From Clostridia bacterium (GTDB taxonomy: Bacteria > Bacillota > Clostridia > UBA1381): DNA of 64,000 nucleotides. The notes beneath the pieces are model-generated. The model was not told the origin of the DNA and ran no database searches. It saw nothing but the letters and a program-made list of their open reading frames with translations. A program made the position numbers and the translations under genes. This document shows, one piece after another, positions 53,810-61,999 of the stretch; the stretch's first letter is position 1, and each line of letters opens with the position of its first letter. The stretch covers positions 62,001 through 126,000 of the forward strand of contig JAFSXU010000060.1 of NCBI GenBank assembly GCA_017443895.1, written 5' to 3'.

Positions 53810-55414
53810 ATGAAAACAAAAATTCTTGTATTATTGAGCGTTGTTTTTACTTTTGTTCTCCAGGCACACTCATTTGCAGCACCTGCATACAAGTATGATG
53901 AAACCTTTGATACATATGAGGCAGAGAAGGCACCGCCCACAAGTGTGTTCCATGTGGGAGGATCGGGAACGGTACTGATAAAGGAAATTGATGAAAACAA
54001 TGTGCTTTCATTTGAAATGACTCCAAACGGCCAGTACCGTATAAATAATATTGTTCCTGTATACGGGCTTTCGGGGAAGCGCTTTGTGTTTGAAGAAAAG
54101 CTCAAAGTCGGAAGCAATGTGTCAATATATGCACAGCTCTATACAGGTATGTCGCAAAACGATAACTATAAGGCAGGAAAAAACCGTATTATATTCAATG
54201 CTGTTTCGGGAAATATTCAAAACCATGACGGAAATGTAATCATACAGGATGCATACACTCCCGATACCTGGTTTGGTGTTAAAACCGTATTTTACAAGGA
54301 CGGGACAGATATAAAATACGATATACATATAGTAAACGAAAAAAATGAGATAGTAAAATCGGCATACGGAAATTCCACCTCCGCCGATTTTGGAGGAACG
54401 CTGACAAGCTCGGGAAGTCTCAGAATAAGAAATATGGCGCTTGGCGATACAAAAAACGGACAAACCGATACCGTTTATCTTGATGACATCAGGGTATATG
54501 AGGCGACTGCTCCTAAGATAAGCAATATTTCCGTAAGCGGAATAATGAAGGTCGGTGTGGAGCTGGCACTTGATTATCAATATCAGGATGACTACGGCAA
54601 TGCGGATAAGAGTATTGTTCAATGGTACAGAGACGGAGTGGAAATAGACGGCGCAACAGCTTCTAAGTATGTTTTACAGGAAGCGGATTACCAAAAGACC
54701 ATTTCCGTTTCCGTAACTCCAAAAAGCACGGTAAGCCAAGCAGGCGAGAGTACAAGCTATAGTGTCGGTCAGGTTTTAAAATTACAGAATAAAATACCTG
54801 TTGCAAGTGAGCTTAGCATTGACGGCACAGCCGAGGCAGGCGCTACCTTAACGGCACAATACACATATGACGGTGAAGAAAATGTTGACGAGGGCGACAC
54901 CCAAATCACATGGTACAAAAAAAACGAATTAACACAGGCAGTTAAAGTCGGAGACAGCATAAGCTATACGGTGTCGCAGTCGGACGAGGGATATTATATA
55001 TATTTTACCGTTGTGCCAAAGGATAAGGACGGTACGGTCGGAGGAGAGTATAAGTCCGATGAAATTTACATTAACGAAAAACCGTATGTTGAGTTTACAA
55101 ATTCAAGATTTTATCGTGGCTTTGGCGATATTAAAACAAATCTTTCGTCAATCGCTCAGGGTACAGTCTCATTTGAAGTGACGGCAGGTGCTCTATCGGA
55201 TACGGATAAGAATGCCACTGTGGTTGCAATGCTTATAAACGGTGATGTGACGGAAAATATGATAGTGTTCCCCGTATCGGATTTAAAGAGCAAAAGAACA
55301 TATGCAGGAAGTTTTAAAGTATCAACGGCAAAAGGCCGTCAGATAAAGATTGTTGCATATAATTCACTTGAGGATAAGAAGATAATAAGCAGTAGCATTT
55401 TGAGCTTGAAATAG
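53810..55414 (+). CDS. Secreted LamG/Ig-like glycan-binding protein
   Basis: 534 residues. Signal peptide about 1-23. One LamG-like module (about 25-230), two tandem Ig-like repeats with W-Y-R/K-x-x-E motifs ('IVQWYRDGVEIDG', 'QITWYKKNELTQA'), and a C-terminal beta domain. No enzyme motif, SLH or anchor signal. AAAGGAGGG precedes the start. Probable extracellular binding protein working with its SLH neighbour. Confidence 0.75.
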   Translation: MKTKILVLLSVVFTFVLQAHSFAAPAYKYDETFDTYEAEKAPPTSVFHVGGSGTVLIKEIDENNVLSFEMTPNGQYRINNIVPVYGLSGKRFVFEEKLKVGSNVSIYAQLYTGMSQNDNYKAGKNRIIFNAVSGNIQNHDGNVIIQDAYTPDTWFGVKTVFYKDGTDIKYDIHIVNEKNEIVKSAYGNSTSADFGGTLTSSGSLRIRNMALGDTKNGQTDTVYLDDIRVYEATAPKISNISVSGIMKVGVELALDYQYQDDYGNADKSIVQWYRDGVEIDGATASKYVLQEADYQKTISVSVTPKSTVSQAGESTSYSVGQVLKLQNKIPVASELSIDGTAEAGATLTAQYTYDGEENVDEGDTQITWYKKNELTQAVKVGDSISYTVSQSDEGYYIYFTVVPKDKDGTVGGEYKSDEIYINEKPYVEFTNSRFYRGFGDIKTNLSSIAQGTVSFEVTAGALSDTDKNATVVAMLINGDVTENMIVFPVSDLKSKRTYAGSFKVSTAKGRQIKIVAYNSLEDKKIISSSILSLK

Positions 55415-55424
55415 GAGGAAACTT

Positions 55425-56420
55425 ATGAAAAAGGTTACTTTATCAGGTATTATTGTTGCAGTCGGCGCTGTTTTGTTATCTGTGGTGCAGACAGCTTACG
55501 CCGCCGACACAATAACAATAGACAACAGGCTCTTTTCTGATAATTTTGAGTCATATAATGTCGGCGATGCGCCCGATAATGCTACATATTCCGGTTTTAA
55601 TGATATATCTTTGCCGACAGCCACGGTCTATTCGGATAACGGCAACAAAGTCCTCAATTTAAGCTGTGACAAGGACACTGCAAGCGAAAAGTACGGAGAA
55701 ATAGCGTATTCAAAACGCTTCGGAGCATCGGGCGGTTCATGGAAAATGAATGTGACAGACATTTGTGGCAACGGTGTTTTGGGATTGGGCTTTAGAGGAA
55801 CAAGCTCTGCACAGAAGCTGTTTCCGCTGGTAATTGACGGCGGAAAGTTTAAAAACGGCATTACGGGCGAGTATCTGCTTGACTGTAACCAAAACCAAAA
55901 TTATGCAATAGAATTTTTGTATAATCCCAAAAACGGCACACTTGAAATTCTTATTGACGGCTCTCGGTCTGTGTCTTTTGATTGGTCAAGTGTTTCCAAT
56001 GCACCGGATCTTAGCGCATCAACAACAACCTTGAGAATGAAGCTTGAGGGTTCAACAGAGTACAATACATCATATTTCATTGATGATTTGGTGTTGAGTG
56101 AACCGAAAATGCAGATTGATAATTTTGCGTATTTTGATGAGTCGGGTGAGGAAATGACTTCATTAAAATCGGGAGAGGTAACGGTTAATGCCGAGTTTAC
56201 AAATTTTGAGGCTCAGTCAAAGAAGATAGGGATTTTTAACCGCGTATCAAACGGAAAAAAGGTTGTGGAAATTACATATTCGGAATTTGTAATTGATGGG
56301 AGCGACAAGGCACAAATTAGGTTCAGCGTTCCCGATGGAGACGGTTATGAGGCTGAAACAATAATCGTTATGCCTGATGATGATTACAGACCGCTATGCA
56401 AAAGTATAGAGATAGATTAG
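55425..56420 (+). CDS. Secreted LamG-like protein
   Basis: 331 residues. Signal peptide about 1-27 ending A-Y-A-A. One LamG-like module (about 35-230) with 'SFDWSSVSNAPDLSASTTTLRMKLE' and 'YFIDDLVLSE' strands, then a short beta domain of the type seen at the end of the 534-residue neighbour. Non-catalytic. 11 bases after the previous stop. Confidence 0.75.
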   Translation: MKKVTLSGIIVAVGAVLLSVVQTAYAADTITIDNRLFSDNFESYNVGDAPDNATYSGFNDISLPTATVYSDNGNKVLNLSCDKDTASEKYGEIAYSKRFGASGGSWKMNVTDICGNGVLGLGFRGTSSAQKLFPLVIDGGKFKNGITGEYLLDCNQNQNYAIEFLYNPKNGTLEILIDGSRSVSFDWSSVSNAPDLSASTTTLRMKLEGSTEYNTSYFIDDLVLSEPKMQIDNFAYFDESGEEMTSLKSGEVTVNAEFTNFEAQSKKIGIFNRVSNGKKVVEITYSEFVIDGSDKAQIRFSVPDGDGYEAETIIVMPDDDYRPLCKSIEID

Positions 56421-56451
56421 TGTACAAGGCATAAGAATGGGGGGATTTTTT

Positions 56452-59400
56452 GTGAAAAGGATTATTTTAGCTATTTTGAGTGCGTGTCTTTTTTCTACCT
56501 GCGCCTTGGCAGCAGGTGTTGACACGGATAACTATGAAGATAATCGGGTAACGGAAAATCCGTATTTGTTTTTTGATACATATGACGACCGTATGGTTGA
56601 TTGGCCGCTTGTAGATACAGGCTACGGCTATGCAAGCGGAGTTGCAACCAATTTTGATATAAATGTTGTTAATTACAAGGATGATAACAATGTCTTAAAG
56701 CTCTCAACAAAACCCCATAAGGCAAAGAGCTCTGCAGACAATAATCTTGCTCTGATTTACTGTATTATGCATGTTTATGACGGTAAGTTTGTGGTAGAAA
56801 ATGATTTTAATGTATCGGATGATAAGTCAAGCTTGCGGTTTTTTATCAGAGGCACAGCCTCAACAGAAATTGAAAATTTAGTAACAGTTAAAGACGGATT
56901 TCTTTGCGCAGGGAATGACGGTGCTAAAACAGGTATAACAGTCAGTGATAATGAATGGCATAATATTGCCGTGATTACGGATATTGATACAATGCATTAT
57001 GAGCTGATGTTTGACGGGCAAACGGTTTTTGAGGGAAAATTTTCCGTTCTTACCAAGGCCATGCTTTCAAATGATACCTCCTCGTTCAGAATTGAGATGA
57101 TAACCGAGCCTGAGCAAGAGTCTTACCTGCTCTTAGATAATTTTAAGGTGTACCGAGGCGGTGAAATTTTAGACAATGAGTATTTAGAGCAATTCCGCCC
57201 CGAGCCGTTTTTTATAGAATATGAGCCGGGTCTGCGTATGCAAAAATTGCAGAATGCCGTAATTTTTGCGCTTGATACACCCATGGTTAAGCTGTTCTCA
57301 AAGAACAGGGAGATTGACAAGAATAATCTCAATATCAAGCCGTTTGTAAAAAACGGAAAATATATGATTCCACTACGGCTTATATCCGAGGCATTTGGTT
57401 ATGAGGTTGGCTATGACGGAAATGTATATATTACATCAGGTCAAAAGCAGATAAGACTTGACGATAAGGGTAACTGCTCCGTAAACGGTACAGCGTACAA
57501 AAGTATTGAGCTTGACAGGCTTTACGGCAGTTTTTTTGCAGATGCGAAGGCTGTTTGTGAGCTTTTGGGGAAGAAAGCGCAGATAACAAAGAATGATCTT
57601 ATTATAGTCAGCGATACGGAGAACTTCTTTGATGAAAATGCAGAAAAATTCAGCGTAACGGCGATTGGTAATCTTTTAAAGAGCAGTAAATACGGCCCGT
57701 GCCTTATATCGGGGGTAAGCGATGAGGAGCTTCAAAAGGTAAGGGATAGAATTGCAAAAGATGAGGAGCCGTATAAAACAGCATGGAATTTAACGCTTGA
57801 AAATGCCAATAAAGCGCTGACAAAGGAATATCCAATGGTCTTGTGCGGATATTCGGGCGGTGCAGGGTATAATGACAACGCCTTTGCCGCAGGAAATGCG
57901 ATACGGGATTTGGCGTTTGTATACCGTGTTACGGGCAATACGAAATATGCCAAGCGTGCAAAGGAGCTGTTGGACCAAAGAGTAAGCGCACCTAATCCGT
58001 TTAATGTCTACAGACAGTTTATGGACGGAGAATGGGCAAACTATAACACCTTGGTTCCTGCAAGAAGCGGAGTTGCAATGCTGTACGGATATACATTTCT
58101 CTATCCGTATCTTGACAGGGAATTTTGCGACAAGGTCGAGTTGTGGGCAGGCAGGCTTGCAGAGGGCGCAAAATATGTCCAGGCAGAGTGGATAGAGCAC
58201 GATTGCTACGATAAGCAATATTGGCAAAACCATATGGTGCTTGGCGAAATGCTTATGATTAGTGCAGCTATTGTAAATCAGGATATAGATTGGCTCTACT
58301 GGGTTGTAGCAGATCCTGAAAATGAGCGTAAAATGCCCGACCTTATAACCGGAAGTATTATTATGGGAGCGGATGACGAGCTTTATGCAAGCGATCCTAC
58401 GCTTGTATCGGGTGCGCCCGAGCCTGAACGCGGTGAAATTTATGACCGCTACAGAATGAGAGTGGGCAAGGGCTTCCATTATGCAAACCTCACTGCAAGA
58501 GGCCTTGCGGTGAGCGCAGAAATGCTTTATAACAACGGTTATGATTTCTTTGATTATTACGGTAAAAACGGCGAAAGATTGGAATATGTATTTGAATATT
58601 ACGGCGCTTACTTTGTAGAGGAAAGCGTAGATATAAAAAGCGGATATTATTCGGGCTCGGCGATGAACACAAGCTGTGCTATCTGGCCGATAGGTCTTAA
58701 ACACTATCCGTATAATACCGAAATACGCCGTACCTGCCTTGATGTGCGTCAGCTTGCGCAGACTGACGGCGAACAGTTAGGCTACCTTTCATGCCTTACC
58801 CACGGAGTTGATGTTATTGAAATCAAGGACAGTAAAGCTCCCGATATTAAGGGGATTAAGATAAACGGAAATCCGCTTGATAATTTCCGTCCCGACAAGC
58901 ACACATATAATATTTCCGTGCTTGCGCATGAGGCGGTCGGGGCAAAGCTTGAGTTTGACACCGATGCAAATATAGTACCGCTTACAAGTGATGACAGATG
59001 GGCGCCGCAGAAATATCTTGTTTTTGATAAGGAGGATATGAACAAGCGCGCGGTATACAGCTTTGTATTGGATGTTGTTGCCGATACCCAAATACCTAAA
59101 AACGCCAAAGCCGTTCCGTGTACCGTTAACGGAGCGAGCGAATCGGCATCGGGCAACGAGCCTGAGCTTACAATAGATAATTCCTATGAAACCCTGTGGA
59201 CAGTTCAGGGCACAGGTAACAAGCATTGGATAGAGTATAAGCTTGATGAGATAACCGATATTTCATTTATAACACTTATGTTTACAAAGGGTACGGAGAG
59301 AAATTATTTCTTCAGCGTTGATGTGTCCCAAGACGGCAAGAAATGGGAGCGTGTGTTTAATTCAAAAAGCTCGGGTAAAACCGACGGCGCGGAAAAATTC

Positions 59401-59505
59401 AGTTTAGGTAATGTAAAAACTCAGTATATAAGAATAAACTGCGAGGGTAATACCGCAAACGATTGGAACAATATATGTGATTTTAAGGCGTATACTCTCG
59501 ATTAA
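56452..59505 (+). CDS. Secreted alginate-lyase-fold polysaccharide lyase with discoidin (CBM32-like) domain
   Basis: 1017 residues. GTG start at 56452, seven bases after GGGGGG. Signal peptide about 1-21; LamG-like module (about 30-225); copper-amine-oxidase-N-like stalk repeat (about 255-385); an (alpha/alpha) toroid of the alginate-lyase type (about 410-790) with 'ALTKEYPM', candidate catalytic Asn593-His594 in 'KQYWQNHM', and 'YDRYRMRVGKGFHY' (664-677); C-terminal discoidin domain (about 880-1017). The enzyme probably cleaves uronic-acid glycans by beta-elimination outside the cell. Substrate cannot be read. Confidence 0.75.
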   Translation: MKRIILAILSACLFSTCALAAGVDTDNYEDNRVTENPYLFFDTYDDRMVDWPLVDTGYGYASGVATNFDINVVNYKDDNNVLKLSTKPHKAKSSADNNLALIYCIMHVYDGKFVVENDFNVSDDKSSLRFFIRGTASTEIENLVTVKDGFLCAGNDGAKTGITVSDNEWHNIAVITDIDTMHYELMFDGQTVFEGKFSVLTKAMLSNDTSSFRIEMITEPEQESYLLLDNFKVYRGGEILDNEYLEQFRPEPFFIEYEPGLRMQKLQNAVIFALDTPMVKLFSKNREIDKNNLNIKPFVKNGKYMIPLRLISEAFGYEVGYDGNVYITSGQKQIRLDDKGNCSVNGTAYKSIELDRLYGSFFADAKAVCELLGKKAQITKNDLIIVSDTENFFDENAEKFSVTAIGNLLKSSKYGPCLISGVSDEELQKVRDRIAKDEEPYKTAWNLTLENANKALTKEYPMVLCGYSGGAGYNDNAFAAGNAIRDLAFVYRVTGNTKYAKRAKELLDQRVSAPNPFNVYRQFMDGEWANYNTLVPARSGVAMLYGYTFLYPYLDREFCDKVELWAGRLAEGAKYVQAEWIEHDCYDKQYWQNHMVLGEMLMISAAIVNQDIDWLYWVVADPENERKMPDLITGSIIMGADDELYASDPTLVSGAPEPERGEIYDRYRMRVGKGFHYANLTARGLAVSAEMLYNNGYDFFDYYGKNGERLEYVFEYYGAYFVEESVDIKSGYYSGSAMNTSCAIWPIGLKHYPYNTEIRRTCLDVRQLAQTDGEQLGYLSCLTHGVDVIEIKDSKAPDIKGIKINGNPLDNFRPDKHTYNISVLAHEAVGAKLEFDTDANIVPLTSDDRWAPQKYLVFDKEDMNKRAVYSFVLDVVADTQIPKNAKAVPCTVNGASESASGNEPELTIDNSYETLWTVQGTGNKHWIEYKLDEITDISFITLMFTKGTERNYFFSVDVSQDGKKWERVFNSKSSGKTDGAEKFSLGNVKTQYIRINCEGNTANDWNNICDFKAYTLD

Positions 59506-59518
59506 AAAGGGTAATATG

Positions 59519-59594
59519 GTCAAGCTAAAAATAATACCCGTCTGCTGTTATAATTTACGGCAGTCGGGTTGCCGTAAACATATGACAGCTTGAC
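59519..59594 (+). promoter_or_regulatory. Switch-like RNA element between the two lyase genes
   Basis: Outer stem 59519-59526/59587-59594 (perfect 8 bp). Inside, hairpin A pairs 59536-59548 with 59557-59569 (one mismatch, one wobble) and hairpin B pairs 59554-59562 with 59570-59578 (perfect 9 bp). A and B share 59557-59562 and cannot form together. It lies 28 bases before the next start codon. No T-run, so it may control translation or stability. Confidence 0.55.
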
Positions 59595-59621
59595 AGCATC
59601 AGATAAAAAAGGGGAACGGTA

Positions 59622-61997
59622 ATGAAGTTTATTTTTGCAGAGGACTATAGCATTTATCCGCCCGGTATGCCTTTGTGTTATCCGGGAAATTCATGGCGGG
59701 GACAGATATGTAAAGGTAAAGACAGCTCCTTGACAGTTGAGGCATGTAAGGACGGACGGCATATTCTGAGAATAAAATCGGGAGCTTGTGCCGGGGTGTA
59801 TACATGGTTTAAAAATGATGCGTCGGTATATATATTTGAAACCGAGATGTGTCTCCCGAATGAAAATACAGCTGCCCATATATATATTGACATTAAGGAT
59901 AACAGCGAAAAACCTCCTGTTGCAAAGATAGATAAAAACACAGTACGGCAAGGGTATACGGCTTTGGTTTCTCTTAAAATTAACCTGAGGAGCAATATTG
60001 CAAGTGTATATATAAACCGTGAATTTTTAAAAACCGTTTCATTGGATATAAAAAGCCGTGAAGAGCATGACAGAACAGATGTGGTATTTATAAAGCTCTT
60101 GCTGTCTGGGAAAGGCGAGCTTGATGTTTTTAACACCGTTATATATGACGGTAATGAATTTTGCACACAGGAAGAAAAAGAAAGCGCATTTAAAAGGCTT
60201 AATCCCAAATTACACCTTAGCGGAGATTTTGGCTACAGTGCGGATATGTCCGATAAGCGTGTAAAAGCGCTGTCAGAGGCATTGACGAAACATACCGATG
60301 AATTACCGCTGTTTGTAAACGATGCGGAGCTTGAAAGTGTAAAGAAAAAAATAAAGCTTAACAAATACCCGTTTCAAAGAGCATGGGAGGGAGTGACGGA
60401 GGATGCAAATTCTGCGCTCACAAAGGAATATCCCATGATACTTTTGGGACAGGCACAGCCGTATATGGCATACGGAATTTCAGCGGCGGCGGCTCTAAGG
60501 GATTTGAGCTTTTACCATAGAATTACAGGCGATGAAAAATACGCAAAAAAAGCGTTGGAAATTCTTATGAAATGGGCAAGTGCAAAAGCTCCGATACCAA
60601 TTCATATAAGTCTTGGCTCAGATGTAAACGGGCTTACAATATCCCGTGTGATGGTGACATTTGCGTTTGGGTATTCTCTTCTTTATAGATATATTTCCGA
60701 TAGTGACAGGAGAGTTATAGAAAAATGGTTCACCGTTATGGCCTGTGCAATCAAGAGATCGCTTGGCTTCTGGGTATCTAATGACTGTTATGACAAGCAA
60801 TATTATCAAAACCATATTGCGGTTATGGTTATGGGGCTTGCAGTTTTGGGAGCTGCGACAAAAAATGTAGATATTTTGACTTACGCATTGTATGCAGATG
60901 ATAACAAATATAACTATGAAAGACTTTTAACAGGCACAATAATCGGCTATAAAGACACTGAGATATATTATAAAGACCCATGCTTTACGGCAGGTAAGCC
61001 TTATCCTAAGCCGGGTGAGATTTACGATAGGTACCGTGCAAGGGTAGGCAAGGGCATACATTATTCAATGCTCAGTGCAAGGTGCTTGCTCTATGTTGCA
61101 GAGGTTATGAGGCACTATGGCATTGACTATTATTCATATACGGGCGAGCATGGCGAAAATCTCAAAATGCCGTTTGAATTTTACAGTGATTTTTACTTAT
61201 ACCGTGATAATTCACTAAAGGGCGGATATTACGGAACAAGCCTTATTCATAACCATGAATGTTTTATCTTTTCCATTGCGGCGGCGGCATATCCCGAAAG
61301 CAAAATTTTAAAGAATTTTTGCCTCAGGGCACCGATTGCACAGAGGGATACCGAGCAGTTTGGCTATCTTGCCTCGCTTATATTCACTCCCGTGTATGAT
61401 GAGCAGGAATGTGAAGATTTACCGAGGCTTGATACCGTAACAATAAATAACGAAAGAATAATAAATTTTTCAAGGGGCCGTTTTTATTACAATATAAAAC
61501 AATGTAAAAACCCTGTATTTGAGGTAAACGGCACAGTGGAGCTTTGTACAGAGGTGAAAAAGGCGGACAACGGCGAATATGCGCTCAGGGTATGGGAGAT
61601 GAAAGAGCCTATGCACTTTGCAACATACCGTTTTAGACCGATAGCGGACCTTGAAAAAAGAGATAATATACAAATAGTGTCCGAGTGCTCTTACAAAGGC
61701 AAAAATACGCGTGAGATATGGTGTGTTATGGATTTGGGCGAGGACACAAAGGTTTGCTATATCACTTTTTATGCAGAGTGTGATATTGAGGAAATCAATG
61801 TATCGGCACAGGTATCGCCGTTTGAAAATGATATTTGGAAAAATGTAAGCTCTGAGCTTACAAAGCACGGAGTTTTATTCAAAATCGAAATTCCAAAAGA
61901 AGCTTGCCGATTTGTAAAGCTGATTTTTACAGGTACGGGCAAGGACAAGGTAATGCTTGATACTATCAGGTGCTATAACATTAGGCAGGAGGTTTAA
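59622..61997 (+). CDS. Cytosolic alginate-lyase-fold protein, paralogue of the secreted enzyme
   Basis: 791 residues, no signal peptide. LamG-like start (about 1-185), then the same toroid with 'ALTKEYPM', Asn397-His398 in 'KQYYQNHI', 'YDRYRARVGKGIHY' (468-481), and a C-terminal beta domain of the discoidin type. It lacks the copper-amine-oxidase-N-like stalk. Probably finishes inside the cell the cleavage begun by the secreted enzyme, on imported oligosaccharides (inference). GGGG before the ATG. Confidence 0.75.
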   Translation: MKFIFAEDYSIYPPGMPLCYPGNSWRGQICKGKDSSLTVEACKDGRHILRIKSGACAGVYTWFKNDASVYIFETEMCLPNENTAAHIYIDIKDNSEKPPVAKIDKNTVRQGYTALVSLKINLRSNIASVYINREFLKTVSLDIKSREEHDRTDVVFIKLLLSGKGELDVFNTVIYDGNEFCTQEEKESAFKRLNPKLHLSGDFGYSADMSDKRVKALSEALTKHTDELPLFVNDAELESVKKKIKLNKYPFQRAWEGVTEDANSALTKEYPMILLGQAQPYMAYGISAAAALRDLSFYHRITGDEKYAKKALEILMKWASAKAPIPIHISLGSDVNGLTISRVMVTFAFGYSLLYRYISDSDRRVIEKWFTVMACAIKRSLGFWVSNDCYDKQYYQNHIAVMVMGLAVLGAATKNVDILTYALYADDNKYNYERLLTGTIIGYKDTEIYYKDPCFTAGKPYPKPGEIYDRYRARVGKGIHYSMLSARCLLYVAEVMRHYGIDYYSYTGEHGENLKMPFEFYSDFYLYRDNSLKGGYYGTSLIHNHECFIFSIAAAAYPESKILKNFCLRAPIAQRDTEQFGYLASLIFTPVYDEQECEDLPRLDTVTINNERIINFSRGRFYYNIKQCKNPVFEVNGTVELCTEVKKADNGEYALRVWEMKEPMHFATYRFRPIADLEKRDNIQIVSECSYKGKNTREIWCVMDLGEDTKVCYITFYAECDIEEINVSAQVSPFENDIWKNVSSELTKHGVLFKIEIPKEACRFVKLIFTGTGKDKVMLDTIRCYNIRQEV

Positions 61998-61999
61998 AA

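Noticed and set aside
57790-58704. 304-residue antisense frame inside the secreted lyase gene
   Set aside because: It opposes a full-length gene with clear domain motifs, has no ribosome site, and its composition (Cys, His, Arg rich) is typical of a shadow frame.
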